The position numbers and the translations under genes were made by a program. Positions 52,303 through 63,798 of a stretch of DNA of 64,000 nucleotides are shown here, piece by piece. This DNA comes from Aphanomyces cochlioides. Its lineage: Eukaryota; Oomycota; Saprolegniomycetes; Saprolegniales; Verrucalvaceae. Within the stretch, counting starts at the first letter, position 1, and the number at the start of each line of letters is the position of its first letter. The DNA lies in NCBI GenBank assembly GCA_019828595.1, contig JAHQRK010000007.1, forward strand, positions 2,480,001 to 2,544,000. The letters run 5' to 3'. The notes beneath the pieces are model-generated. The model saw nothing but the letters and a program-made list of their open reading frames with translations. It searched no databases and was not told where the DNA came from.

Positions 52303-54624
52303 ACTTCATTTCATTCGTGAGACACTCATTTCGAGTCAAGAAATATTAAATTTCCAGAAACCTTCCAAATATGATATTTTGAACTCAACCAGAAAATATT
52401 ATGTTATACAGAGTAACATTTCATAAGGTAAATTGATGAGCAAAATATGTGGATCGATTTGAAATTCCGTATTCATTAATAGATATACAAAATTATGTAG
52501 TATATTATTTTATATACATCGGTTGGCACGTAAATATTCCTGCCTTGGAACTTTTTTGATATTTGGTCAATTACGGATGTATAAAAATTTATCCGGTCGA
52601 TTCTTTCTCATTTTCAATTTTTCTTTGTGATGTGCACATGGTCGGTGGTATGCTCTATCGGGCTAGAAGGGTGCGACAGTCCCCTCCATCGCTAGGAGAG
52701 GTGCCGCCGTTTGGCCTGCGCCGCCGAGGATGCGATGGAGAATAGGGAACGCGCACGGAAGTCGTCGACGGCTGAGATGCCATGAGACCCACCTTTTCGA
52801 AGGGCCTTTGTCGATCCCTGGCAGGAGATTCCTAACGATTTGCACCAAGCTTGTTTTCAAATATGAAAGGTATTCATTATCCTGTCATTAATCTCATCAC
52901 ATTCATAGATCTACTGTAGCTCATCGTAGTTTTCATCATCGTAAAACAAATCCTTGGATGCATCCACTGCTCGTCCTCAAAGTGCCCCTTCCGTTTCCAA
53001 GGCCGTGATGACATCGTTTGCGTAAACACTTTCCGGTGGCTCCTCTTCTTGGCAAAAGGTACGACCATGAAGAATCTTGCATTTGACAAAGCCGTTGATG
53101 ATTGTAGTGAGGGGCAAATGATCCCATGCTCTGTTGATCCATTCGACAAGATTGAATCGATCTGGAGACTGCAGTTTGAAGCGTGCGCCTTCTTGCTTTC
53201 TGCGCTCTATGCGCTCACGAAGAAAATGTACCCAATGCTGTCGAATACGCGTCTTGAAGGGCTTCATCCAATCGACATCAGCTGGCTGGCAAATCCAAGT
53301 GAATGAAGGTGGAATTTTCTCCAGTACGATACATAATTTTTTGCATAGGCCAGAACATCGTCAGTAAAATGTGCGCTGAAGTGGTCCAAGAGGAGAAGGA
53401 CATAAGGTAAGTTTCTTCCTTCTCGATTGCCAAAATGATATTTTAGAAATTGAATAGTGATGGAACTGTTCCACCACGCTGTTGGGTTTGCGTAAATCCG
53501 CGATGGATAGTTGTCATGAAGCCACTCAATATCTCGCCATACTTGCTTCCCAAAGCAATTGCGCTCCTTAATGTTTGCCTGCACAGTCGACGGTACATTG
53601 GATTTTGTTGTCTTCATAACTATGAAAGGAGCATACTCGACGCCATCTGTATCTGCCATCAACATGACGGAAACGCGTTCTTTCCCCTTTCCAGCTGCCA
53701 TGACCCATACTGTCTTCTCACCTTGAGCTACAAGCGTCTTTTTTGGGAGCATTTCAAAATTGACCGCCGTCTGGTCAGCGTTGAAGACCTTGACAATATT
53801 GCATTGTTGAATGACTCGCTTGATATGGGCAGCAAATGCACTCAGTGCTTCTTGGCCTTGGGCTTCATTCGACTTGCCCGACCTTGTCTTGGCTCGCATG
53901 GTCAAAGCCCATCGACGCTTGAACCCTTCTGCCCACGGCATACTTGCTTTAAACTTGTCCTTGGGAATTCCTGCTGCTGATGCGAAGTCTCTGGCTTTGA
54001 TTTGAAGCATCAAATGGCTAACGGGAACACCGTCACGTCGTAGTTCCATGACCCATTCAGCGAGCTCCTGCTCTGTATCCTTGCACAGTGTTGTTGCGAT
54101 GCCGTAAGGATGTAAACGCGATTTCTTGTTTGAACTTGTGGTAACTGCTAATTTTGTTAGACGGTTGTAATCCTTTGTCCAACGATATATCTTTTTTCGA
54201 TTCGACTCGAGAGCTGTTCCATGCATGTGAGGGAAAAATTCATTCAATGTCGATTGCATCCCGTGCTCCATGAACCATTTGACAGTATGGACTCGCTTTG
54301 CGATGCTAGCAACATCCATTTTATGCTGTGGCGGTGAAGGAGACGGAGTGCTCTCGATGTTTGGTCTTCCTGTTGCTTGTTGGTGGCCGTGTCTTGGCAT
54401 TGCTCGAAACATGGTTGGGTGCTTGCTGCGATAATGAGAAGTGAGGGTTGAATTTATTTATTTCCCGCTCGACTGCGATTCCCGCCAAGGTGCATCTTCA
54501 AATCTTATACTGACATTATATTATTTTTTGCAGGCTCAAGACATATCAAGGTTTGCTTGTTTTTTGCATACCGTCCATTATAATATTACAGAGGTCATTA
54601 TCTGTCTCACGAATGAAATGAAGT
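52303..54624. mobile_element. pogo/Tigger-type DNA transposon, 2.3 kb
   Basis: Ends carry a perfect 22-bp inverted repeat, ACTTCATTTCATTCGTGAGA and two more bases, at 52303-52324 and 54603-54624. The interior codes a DDE_1-type transposase on the minus strand. The first 550 bp hold AT-rich sequence without a gene. The element lies exactly between the two 229-bp direct repeats, with only six and four bases to spare. Confidence 0.7.
52911..54412 (-). pseudogene. pogo/Jerky-type (CENP-B/DDE_1) transposase with frameshift
   Basis: Start ATG 54412 (MFRAMPRHGHQQATGRPNIE). A CENP-B-like HTH part (VKWFMEHGMQSTLNEFFP, NRKKIYRWTKDYNRL) and a second HTH (CKDTEQELAEWVMELRRDGV) precede the nuclease: VFNADQTAVNFEMLPKKT (first Asp), APFIVMKTTKS, YVLLLLDHFSAHFTDDVLAY (second Asp). 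At the A6 run near 53337-53342 one base is missing; past it the frame resumes as VLEKIPPSFTWICQPADV (third Asp) and MKPFKTRIRQHWVHFLRERI. A TGA at 52979-52977 precedes a last acidic tail. As written it cannot make full-length enzyme, unless the A-run is a sequencing error. Confidence 0.7.
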
Positions 54625-54628
54625 GAAG

Positions 54629-54857
54629 TATGGATAGCGCTGACTTTGCAATGAACTATTGCGGTACTGTATAAATACCAACTTTAGAATTCCACTTTGG
54701 CCCTATTATTGTTAATAATGTACTCGCTACGTCGTCCCAATACCAATGTTGTGGTTACGACGCAATATTGAATGGAGAGGTGGCAAGGCAGGACGCGTGG
54801 CCGTCAAGAATTGTTGGGGAAACGACGTCTGATAGTTGTTCCACATGGCGGTTGGAT
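54629..54857 (-). repeat. 229-bp direct repeat, right copy
   Basis: Identical to 52068-52296. It starts four bases after the right inverted repeat of the transposon. Its right 131 bp are the 3' coding end of the WRKY19-like gene 54727-55278. Confidence 0.85.
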
Positions 54858-55278
54858 CCATTTTTGACGGCACGAGGCAAAACTTCCACTCGAGTTGTGG
54901 CATCTCTTGTGTGAGCACATGCGTCCCCGTATCGATACTTGGAAGTATGAAGTTTGTTGAGGACACCGCCGTTGGACTATTCATGGCTGGCAGGGGTGTC
55001 TTGATCGCGATGGGAGATTCTGAGCTCTTGACATCGCGCTTGCTGTGGAGCGTATGCCGACTGCATCGTCCTCGACTACGGGCATATCCCGTGCAGTCTG
55101 GATACGAGCAGGGATTGCGCGCCCCGTGGAGGACGCATTTGCCACGGGCATATACTTGGTTGTGGCAGTTGGGTCGGATGCAAATACCTTTTTTCCGGTG
55201 GTATGTGCACTTGAGTGTTCCTTCACGGACAACATTGGTGCATCCATTGAAAAAACATCGTTGAGGCGGTTGTGTCAT
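54727..55278 (-). CDS. WRKY19-like Cys/His zinc-finger protein
   Basis: 183 residues, single exon, start ATG 55278-55276 (MTQPPQRCFFNGCTNVV). Three clear Cys/His modules: RCFFNGC...KCTYH, ICIRPNCHNQVYARGKCVLH, PCSYPDCTGYARSRGRCSRH. Modules four and five of the paralogue at 34140 are missing, replaced by a Ser/Thr/Pro-rich region (SSESPIAIKTPLPAMN) and a C-terminal part with LEWKFCLVPSKMDPTAMW. The last 43 codons lie in the right 229-bp repeat and occur a second time at 52068-52296. Likely nuclear; targets unknown. The frame is open, so the gene may be functional despite the neighbouring insertion. Confidence 0.65.
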   Translation of the reverse strand: MTQPPQRCFFNGCTNVVREGTLKCTYHRKKGICIRPNCHNQVYARGKCVLHGARNPCSYPDCTGYARSRGRCSRHTLHSKRDVKSSESPIAIKTPLPAMNSPTAVSSTNFILPSIDTGTHVLTQEMPQLEWKFCLVPSKMDPTAMWNNYQTSFPQQFLTATRPALPPLHSILRRNHNIGIGTT

Positions 55279-56563
55279 GTCGAGGGGAAATGAAAAATGA
55301 CAAGACTATGCACGACGACGCACGTTGTGCACTGTTCGTCCAATCGTAAAAAAATCAATTCCCACTTGGAGACGGTTCGTCCGATCAACATCAGCGAACG
55401 TTGTGCAGCTATTTTAGTCGTCATCCCACTTCAAGCAGATGGCCAAGAACAACACGCGTGTGTCGTTTTGACTATGAGATGGCACTTCGTGCACGCTTGC
55501 CTATATGGTGTTGCTGGTTGATTTCTCACGTCGTGTGGTGGAGCAACGGCCATATCTCGTCCATTTGCCAGCCGACTTGACCATTGGATCGATCAAAAAC
55601 GTGATCATTTCGACGGCGATTTCGTCCTCGAGACGATGGGCTTGTTTTTTTGTGCGATCGGGTTTTGTCGTACGAACGACAGTGTTCCTAGAACAAACAT
55701 GAAGCAAATCATGTGCTTGGGTGGGCGTGGCAGTCGTGATATTGTCGTCTTCTCACGTTGGAATCGAGGTCGTGAGTTCGTTCATCTGAGCACACACACT
55801 ACTGAAAATGTTCAAGTTCGTCCACAAAAGTCAGTGAATATCCCATGCAAGAGGCCACGACGGACTCAATCACCAGAGATGATTTATTTCATCCTCTTGC
55901 CTCTTCTGTAGAAAAACAAGGAGGAAAGAGGCGACAAACTCGATGAATTTCACATGGTGAAATGTCTTACATTGTGTCGATCGTCGTTGAATCTGGGACG
56001 TGCGTGTGAACGCTTTGTGTGATCGAGACACTTCATTTATCGTCGGGTGGTTTGATGTTGCATTCTTCAACATGAAGGGCGAGGTGAATATGTCGACCAA
56101 GTATTCGTACAGGGACAGAGTTGGAGCCACTTCGTTGTTCCGCTCGTCGTGACTCTTGTGGAGTCCTTTCTGAGTCCTCGGAGGAAGCGTAGTTCGTAAT
56201 CTTTGTGGTGACACGTGCGACTCAACGCACAGAACGGACAAACGAACGATCGAAATGTTTGGTTCGCCCTGAGTGGACGACTGGGACAATACAGTAAGGC
56301 CATTAGTAAATGATAGATTGCCAATTTCACAACCGGGCGACGCGGCTGTGTGGGACTGATCGTCAGTCTAGAGCCACAATGCACGAAAAATGACAAAGTT
56401 CACTGAAACATCGTCTAATCCGTCCGCGACTTGCATGGAGAATTCTGTCAGCGCGAACACGAGCAGTGGAAACATTGTTGATATTCTCGATAATAATCAC
56501 TTTGAGAACGACTTGTCCATTTGCCTAGCTCGTACAGTTAGAGATGATAATGTGGTGGAATCA
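55279..56563. other. Intergenic region with weak open frames
   Basis: The best frame is 55870-56289 on the minus strand (139 codons; NEVAPTLSLYEYLVDIFTSP reads like protein), crossed by a good splice donor (GTAAGACATT at about 55976) that leads to an early stop. A plus-strand frame at 56390-56617 overlaps the last exon of the coiled-coil gene. I cannot support either as a gene. Confidence 0.3.
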
Positions 56564-58263
56564 TTACTTGGCTCGCTCTCGTGTAGCACTAGCGAGACGC
56601 TCGGCTTGAGAGCCTAAACTGCTTGGTGCGGATCGACTTTTCATGCGATCAGCGTATGAATCATTCTTTGCGACAGATGGCGGCTAGACAATTTTCGTCA
56701 GCCCGCGTCCCCACGACGACGTGCAAGTACAACCATGAGTTTCGATCGATGAACTATATCTTCAGTCGTTGGAATGGGCACCGGTGGACGCTGCCAAACT
56801 GCTTTCTTCTGTGGCTTCTTGAGCGATTTCTTTGTTTTGGTATCCACAGGTGGTAAGAGTGGAGGCAGCTCAATCGAATGACCAGTAAGTTCGACTTCAT
56901 CATGTTGTTCTTCTGCATCTTTGATGAGATCCATCTTGTTATTGTTCACTTCGTCTACGTGACATAAGCTCAATTGGAGTCGTAGACTAAGCTTCCAAGA
57001 CCTTGTGGTTCTATCAGCACATCATCTGCCGCGTCTGGGATAACATCGCTGTCTCCATGTCTCAAGGCTTCATCCTCCTCGAGGGGGCTGGGCTCACTTG
57101 GCTTCGTCACTGAGTTTGCTTTGGGTTTTGCAACAGAAACAGGTAAACCTTTGGCCACCCTCTCCATTTCGTCTTTGTAATGTTTGTATTTCTCCAAACC
57201 TTGCTGCCTCAGTTCCATCTCTTTGCTACGCATGCTCAATATCTTGTCCCCCTTGGCGGTGACCTACCGTTCCATCTCTTCTTTGTGAGCTTGCATCGCT
57301 TTCAGCCTTCGTTTCGTCTCTCGTCGGAGTTGTTCAGCTCTTCGCCTCGCTTCCTCAGCAGCAGCTTCGTCTTCAGCCTGGTGGGCTTGCTTTTCTTCTT
57401 GTTCCTTCATCTTTTGTTCTTGCTTTTGCATTTCAGCCAACTTCTTTTGATCTTTGGCCCTGTTCCGAATATCTTTCATTGCTGAATCAGGTCGATCAGC
57501 TACCGTTTCAGTCGTTCCTTTGTTTCGCGCTGGAATTTCTCGATTTGGTCTGGATTATGCTCTGGACGTTGAGGCTGTGGTTCCTCCATGGGCTTGTGAT
57601 TTAATTTCTCACGCAAGGCTTTCGCACGCTCTTTCGCTCGTTTCCTGTCTTGCTTGAGCCTTAATTCCTTCTCCTCCAATGTTTCATAAAACTCTTGGAC
57701 GCATTCTGCTTTCGTTTGTTCCTCTTGCCGAGCTTCCTCCATTTTCTCTCGCAGTTTGGCAGCCACACGAGCTGCAGCTCTTTCTTGAGCATACTTCCGA
57801 GCCAATGCATCTGCAGCTTTCTTCTCTTCGCTGTCAACTTTGTCAGGCTCTTTCACTGGCGATTTCGGTTTAGGTTTTCTCTTCACGACCGGTCTCTTCG
57901 TGGGTTGTTCGTCCCTAGAAATGATGAGTTGTTTTATCCTTCCAAGCTTCTCAACTGTGGGTTTGCTGCAACTACATCAGTCAACTCTTCGCTGGTGCTG
58001 CTTCATGGGCTGTGTGACAAGTCTTTCATGGATTTGTCGTCGTACCGCTCTGGTTGTTGGTTTGTTGGAGGACTGATGGCTTTCTTGCTTCGTTTAGGTG
58101 GCTTCGATCGATGGCGTGTGTCATTGCTGGCATTAGCGTCAGCATCTGCACTCTTGCTGAAGAGAGTGCTAAAGTCTGGCAAATTTGTAGCTGCTTGGAC
58201 GAGGAGTCGGGCACGTTGCAAGAGTTCCAAGCCGTCATCCTCGTTGTTTGTCTCTGGGTCCAT
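56564..58263 (-). CDS. Highly charged coiled-coil protein
   Basis: About 480 residues, start ATG 58263 (MDPETNNEDDGLELLQRARL), just downstream of TTTATATCA. Six exons, introns near 58020-57963, 57502-57459, 57264-57223, 56992-56947 and 56731-56683; each join restores the frame. Residues about 120-330 are almost pure Lys/Arg/Glu/Ala/Gln heptads (AADALARKYAQERAAARVAA, LAEMQKQEQKMKEQEEKQ, ARRRAEQLRRETKRRLKAM), a long coiled coil. The C-terminus is DIVHRSKLMPPSVAKND and SAPSSLGSQAERLASATRER. This composition is common in flagellar/basal-body and cytoskeletal coiled-coil proteins, but no family is recognised. Its start lies 117 bp below the Timeless stop. Confidence 0.65.
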
Positions 58264-58379
58264 CGACGATCGAGACGACGGCTTTTTCAATCGATGATAT
58301 AAATAGGCAGAGTTTCAAATGTGGCAAGGAATCGACCCAAATCTTTCGCGAAGTTTAATTCATCTTCATCGGTTAGAAT

Positions 58380-61300
58380 CTACATATCAAAGCTCTGCTC
58401 GTACGTATTCGGTTCAGAGGCTTCCTCTGTTTGAGCTCCGTGGTCTTCTGTCTCATCGACACTATCTACATCAGGCCGTAGCCGCTTTGGACTCTCAGCT
58501 GTGTCATCAATGTCTTCTCGCGGTCTCTTTTTGTTCTCGTCGACGCTCGCAGCTTCGTCGGGTTGGGCTTGTGTGGATGCAGCGATAGACAAAGAATCCA
58601 ACTCGTCGTCGTCAGAGTTGTCATCTCGGGAAGTTGGACGGATTAATCGCTTCTTGGTATGCGGGACATCTTCATGTGAGGAGTTTCTGTCAGTTTCCTC
58701 AATGTTGCTGTCGGAGCTGTCAACATTTGAGTCTTTATCTGCATTGTTACGACCCCCCAGGGAGTCCACTTGAGGCTTTTTCGGTCCTAGACTAAAGTCA
58801 TCCTCGGAGTCTTCATCATCGGAAACTTTTTCTCGAATCAACCGCCTCCTCTTTTCTGCTCGATCAGGGTTCACGCGAGTAGGCTCTTCAATGCTCAATT
58901 TGTCTTTGGCATCCGAGCCGGACTCTTCATCGTCCTTATCCCGCGGATCCTTTCCTGTGCTTTCGATTTCTTCATCCGAGGAGTCATGGTCCTTTTTGTG
59001 AAGTTTGAGATGTTTCACTCGACGCTCAATCTGTTCAGGAGTTCGGTCACGGTCTTGAAACATATCTTCATACGAAATGACTTCATACACTGATGGCAAG
59101 TGACGATACTTAGCATACATCTTGGCCAAATATCGGTCTTCGATTTTGCTCCACGCTTTGCTCTTTTCTCTGCGCGGCTTACTCGATTTCTTGACACTGG
59201 GCTGTTCGGAGTCAGGTTTTTTTGTAGGCTTGAGGAAGTTGTATTCAGCCGACGCGTCAAATTCAGTTTCACCCTCAATTTCCAATTGTCGGGGAATATA
59301 GCTTCTCTCATGTACAGGAGAATTTTGTGTGTCTTCTTTCACCGGGAATAAATCTTTGGTCATTGCAAGCGACTTGTACTTGTATTGGATCATTGCACAC
59401 GTTCGAGGTGCAAAAGGATGTCGAATGAGACTTTCAACATAGAGGAGGTGGTTTGTTTCGGCTAAAGCGAAAAAGTTGCGGACTGTTGAACTAGAATGCA
59501 AATGAGCATCACATTTTATAATGACGGCGAACCGAATAAAGTCCAAAAAGGGCTTGAATTGGGGTTGCATAGCTATTGATGTATCTTGCAACATTTTGTT
59601 GAATATGAGGAGGACGCGGATATTAAATAGCATGGGTTCCATGGTGCCCTCTTCGATTGCCTACACCACTAAGATGACTGACTTCACCACACGTTGATGT
59701 ACATGAAATTGCTGAACGCGATAGAAGAATGCGTAAATGTAATGATTCACTTTGGGGGAGTTGGTCTTGTATTGCTGCAAGACATAGCAGTAGAGTTTGA
59801 TGCTTTCATGCGAGATCATTGATCCAAAGTATTTTCTTGTATCGAATTGCTCTTCTTTTCGCCGAATTTCTTGTTCGATCAACCTCTCAGTTTCTTCTTC
59901 AGACTCCTCCTCTTCCTTTGTCTTCTTTTTATTTCTATCAAAACAAATTAATCACGAGTCAACATGCTTGAGCTTACTTTGCTTGCACTCGGCGGCGCTT
60001 TTGTAAAACTTTTAAGTGGTCACCATGTGAGTCTAGCATTTTAAGAACCAACTATTGGCAGTCGTCAAATGTGCACAACTGGTGTCAACATTACGTGAGT
60101 CAAAGTAACAACATTTGTGACGTATTCGAAGTCAAACGAAGTTGGAATCCAAGACTTGATCAGGATTGGTAAGCGATCTGCACATGCGATTATTGTTTGT
60201 TCGAAGAAACCATATAATACGTACCCAGGAAATCACGTTCGTAAAAGAGCTTGTGTTGCAGAGAATGACCGATGCGTTGTAGTCGAATGTCTTCACTCGC
60301 TCCCAAATCAGTCTAAATGTGGTTAAGTATTCGGTTTGTGAGATCAAGTGCACCAGCATTGCAATCATTTCAGATAAGAGTTTTACAGATAACATCATTC
60401 CTCGGTAATTCTTGACTTCAGCATAACTCTATAACCCATTTATCAATCAATCGAGGAACTCGAGAATTCACCTCAATGGACTGAAGCACGAAGTTGAAAG
60501 AAAACATATCGAGTGTGGACAAAATTGCTTTTTGATCATAGCCATCGAGAACAGACACCGGAGGTTCCAAGGCAAGCGAAGCTTCGAGGCCATCTTTTCG
60601 GAATACTTCCGCTTTTTTCTTTTCAAAATCAGCTGTTATTTGATCTTGAAGCTTCTTTAAATGAGGTCCTTTTAGTCGGTGATATGCTGTCAAAAACCAA
60701 ATCAAATGGAAGTACAACAAACGATCGTTGGGCAAGAGCTTAGCACTACCACGTCGAAATTCGTTCTTTAGCGAAGTTGTGAGTGAAGTGTAACTTTTAT
60801 TCAATAGGCCATCACAAATGTGTCGAAGGGCTTCTCCAAGTCTACAGAAGCGATGAATTATGTCATTTTTCAATTTCGTACATGGAATTGCCATCAACAG
60901 TTGTACTCACATTCGAGCCAAACACGTCACTGATATCATTGATACCATGCCCTTTACCACGTCGCGTCTTGGCCACAGGTTTGCGATGAGCTTGGGGTAT
61001 AGCTTCATCTCCCTTTTTATTGAAGTCTGTGATAATCGTTTTGCGTCCCATTGTGCCGTTCAGGACCATCATGCCACCAAAGTTGGAATGGCGATTAAAG
61101 CTCCTTGTTTTTACTTCTTGGGTCAGTTGGGATACCAGAGAAGATGAGGAAGATACATATTCGACAGATCCAGGTGGGGTAATAGATGCCACTAACTTTT
61201 TGGGAGTTGTTGTTTGGAGTACTAAATCGAACATCTCCATCACGAGCAGATTCCACTCGCGATTTTCTGCTGCGTCGATATCCTACGGACGTACAACTCT

Positions 61301-62193
61301 AATGTTGTCCACACAAGGAAAGAGTACCTCAGCAAAAAGAAGCAACATGTCAAATACATTTTCTTCATGCAGAACTGCAATAAGGTCTTCTTGCAATCGT
61401 GCCAAGTGGTTTGTTGCTGAGGTTACAAGTCGTATGTCTTCATTTGGAATTGCTAACAGGTTTCGGAATAAGGTCAAAACCAATTCCATGTTCAGGTAAT
61501 CCTATCGGTTTGTCATTGGCAATACGAATGAAGAAATAGTACATGAGATGTTCGAGCACTTCCTTCTCTTGACAAGGGATCCACCAAGATCGACATCAGA
61601 ATACGGATGATGCCTTTCTGCAAAAATGCATGCTTGTAGCCTCGAAGATAATTCAATTGCACAGCAATGTTGTCCGATTCGTTTGTAGGCTTCATGGTGA
61701 GCATAACAAGCACTTTAAGAATCGAAAAGACGAGCGACCTACAGGATATCAATACAGTCCACACCTAAAAGATATACCAGTCATTCTGGTGATTGATCAA
61801 AAGTGGCAAGAGTTTCTTTTGAAGGATTTTCCATCGACCAAGCGTTTTTCCTACCAGGCGGTACGTCGCATGATCTCGACGAATCGCCCGTTGTAAATCA
61901 TGGACCCACTCTTCACAATCTTCACCGCGAGTGAATACGGTCTCGCCTGCTTCATTTTCTGTCAAGACACCCAAATTGGAGCACACAAGGAGCAGTTCGT
62001 TCATCATGGCTGGATCGAGTGTCCGTTTTGCCGCGCCGCCTCGTCCAACTTTGTCAATGTCAGTCTCTTCGTCGTCCGATACATCCAAGTCTTCTAAACT
62101 TCGCGCTCTATCACGGTGATTATTATTAGAGGGATCTTCTTCTTCGTCTTCTTCTCGATCAAACAGAGGGTCCGTCGTCGGCTCTTCCGCCAT
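58380..62193 (-). CDS. Timeless/Tof1/Swi1-type replication fork protection protein
   Basis: About 1,100 residues in many exons, start ATG 62193 (MAEEPTTDPLFDREEDEEED). The N-terminal acidic stretch is followed by the Timeless domain: MMNELLLVCSNLGVLTE, ATYRLVGKTLGRWKILQKKL, VLVMLTMKPTNESDNIAVQL, LRGYKHAFLQKGIIRILMSI, LARLQEDLIAVLHEENVFDM. Then come RHSNFGGMMVLNGTMG, the central region (YHRLKGPHLKKLQDQITADF, LSTLDMFSFNFVLQSIE), IYAFFYRVQQFHVHQRV, MEPMLFNIRVLLIFNKML and a C-terminal AWSKIEDRYLAKMYAKYRHL with ERRVKHLKL, as in Tof1/Timeless. The last 250 residues are acidic/Ser-rich with basic patches. It travels with the replisome and stabilises stalled forks with its Tipin/Csm3 partner. The promoter holds an E2F-type site. 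Confidence 0.85.
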
Positions 62194-62220
62194 GGTCGTC
62201 CTGTCCAGATTCCAAGTCTC

Positions 62221-62298
62221 GCGCCAAAACAAGTATCCGGATAAGAAAAGGCATTTCGGAAGGCCAAATGAGCCGGATAATGTGTTTCATCCGGATAA
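62221..62298 (-). promoter_or_regulatory. Timeless promoter: E2F-type site and TATCCGGATA cluster
   Basis: GCGCCAAAA at 62221-62229, preceded by TC, reads TTTTGGCGCGA on the gene strand, a perfect E2F/DP consensus, 28 bases upstream of the ATG. Further up are TATCCGGATAA (62234-62244), GCCGGATAA (62272-62280) and CATCCGGATAA (62289-62298). Confidence 0.6.
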
Positions 62299-62597
62299 GT
62301 TTTGTCATTCACACAATTCTATTAGGATGAATTTCCATGCGTCCGCAGAAGTTCCCAATCCATTCCTCATCAATCAGTCTGCTCGTTTCAGATCTTATCA
62401 CCAAATAATTTAAAGGCTCTAAATAACGCTGGCATCAATATGTCTTCGTTGGCAAACACCTTGCAGACGTAGCATCAACACCATCGGCAATTTAAACTGA
62501 GTGTGTTCGAGTATTCACGGCTCTGAGGGCAAAGACCTGATACGTATCCTCGTTGTGTGGTGGCGTTCATCCATACATCAAGTGAACATGTTCAAAA

Positions 62598-63795
62598 TTA
62601 TAATGAAAGCTTACTCTGTTTCGATCGCTTGGGTCGAAACGGTCTTGGATTTGCCGTGCCACAAGCTTCACATCTGTCCATGAGTGGTGTGTTCAGAAGT
62701 GTGCATACACCACACGTCCATTCACTTGGCTCTGAAGGTCGCTTGACAGGAGGGGATGGTTGTTTGGCAAACGACGGAGGGGCTTCATCCGTCACTTGGT
62801 GCGTCGTAGAGTTGACAAAGAGGGGCTTGTCCAACGTATTAGAGTACAGATGCCTCCACGCTCCAGCTGTAGGGTCTCTTGGGATGTAGCGCAATTCCCC
62901 ATTGGGCAGTGTATCTCTTGCGTCATCGTTTTCAGCTGCGGCAACAGTGGCCACATCAATCACTTCAGGAGCTTTGGCTGGGGAAGCAGACTGAGATTTG
63001 GCAGGTTCACCATTCATTTTAGCTTTTGCTTGAGCTGCCAACTTCCTGAAATTATCCTGAAAGGCAGCGGATTTGTGAAGTGCATTTTCCAGCGGCTCGT
63101 CGTGGCGTAGCCCTAGTGCTTTCTTCGTCGATGCCTTGTTCATCTTCTCCTGTTGGCGCAAACGAAATGCTTCGATCACTTCGTTTCGGACTTGGTTAGG
63201 CGATTTCGGATTCATTGTATCCAGTTGCGCATTCCAGAGCATTATAAACTATGCGGCAATTCAGGACAAGTTGAAGCGAGAGGTAATATACCTCTTTGTG
63301 GCAGGCAATCATATTGTCTTTCGAAGTCGGCAGGATTGCTCCGAGTCCAGCCTTGTCCAAGAGCTGTTGAATCTGCTTGTCCTTCATTACATTGTATGAG
63401 ACTGTAGGCAATCGTGTGATTGTTTCCGCGTTCTTGGCTGTTCGCTTTGTTTTCTTTTCAGATGTGCTATCAATGTCCTGCAAGTCGACGCCAGCTGCCA
63501 ACTGGAGGACTTTTGGCTTCAGTTGGCGAAACAAGTCGACGAGCTGCTCCAACGGTCGATTCGGGATCAAATCACTCGAAGAGCAGGAACATTTGCACTC
63601 TGGGCAGTTGCCATTCGTCCCGCGCGCCAGCAAGTGCCTTCGAATGCATTCCGAGCAAAACGTATGACGGCATTCTCGAACAAGCACTGGTCCAGTGAAA
63701 AACTCACCACAAACTTGGCATCGGAGAAGCGTTTCCATCAATCGAGCTTCCTTCAACTCGTTTGGCCATACCCATTCGTCGTCTACTGCATCCAT
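62598..63795 (-). CDS. RAD18: RAD18-like E3 ubiquitin ligase (RING-SAP-RanBP2 zinc finger)
   Basis: About 385 residues, two exons joined over 63292-63249, start ATG 63795 (MDAVDDEWVWPNELKEARLM). Residues 23-66 are a C3HC4 RING finger (LLRCQVCGEFFTGPV, CRHTFCSECIRRHLL, CPECKCSCSSSDLIPNRPL). A SAP-like element follows (SYNVMKDKQIQQLLDKAGLG...HKEFIMLWNAQLD), whose GL...RH/HK-E-F...WNA pattern is typical of RAD18. The C-terminus has one RanBP2/NZF zinc finger (EWTCGVCTLLNTPLMDRC, CGT) and a basic end. Canonical RAD18 has a UBZ finger between RING and SAP; here a RanBP2 finger at the end may replace ubiquitin binding. Role by family: PCNA monoubiquitination in post-replication repair with RAD6. 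It sits next to Timeless. Confidence 0.75.
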
Positions 63796-63798
63796 AGT

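Noticed and set aside
52068..54857. LTR retrotransposon with 229-bp LTRs
   Set aside because: The repeats contain host-gene coding sequence, the interior encodes a DDE_1 transposase with 22-bp inverted repeats, and there is no reverse transcriptase or TG...CA ends.
56390..56617. 75-codon plus-strand frame
   Set aside because: Overlaps the final exon of the coiled-coil gene on the other strand, whose spliced frame is better supported.
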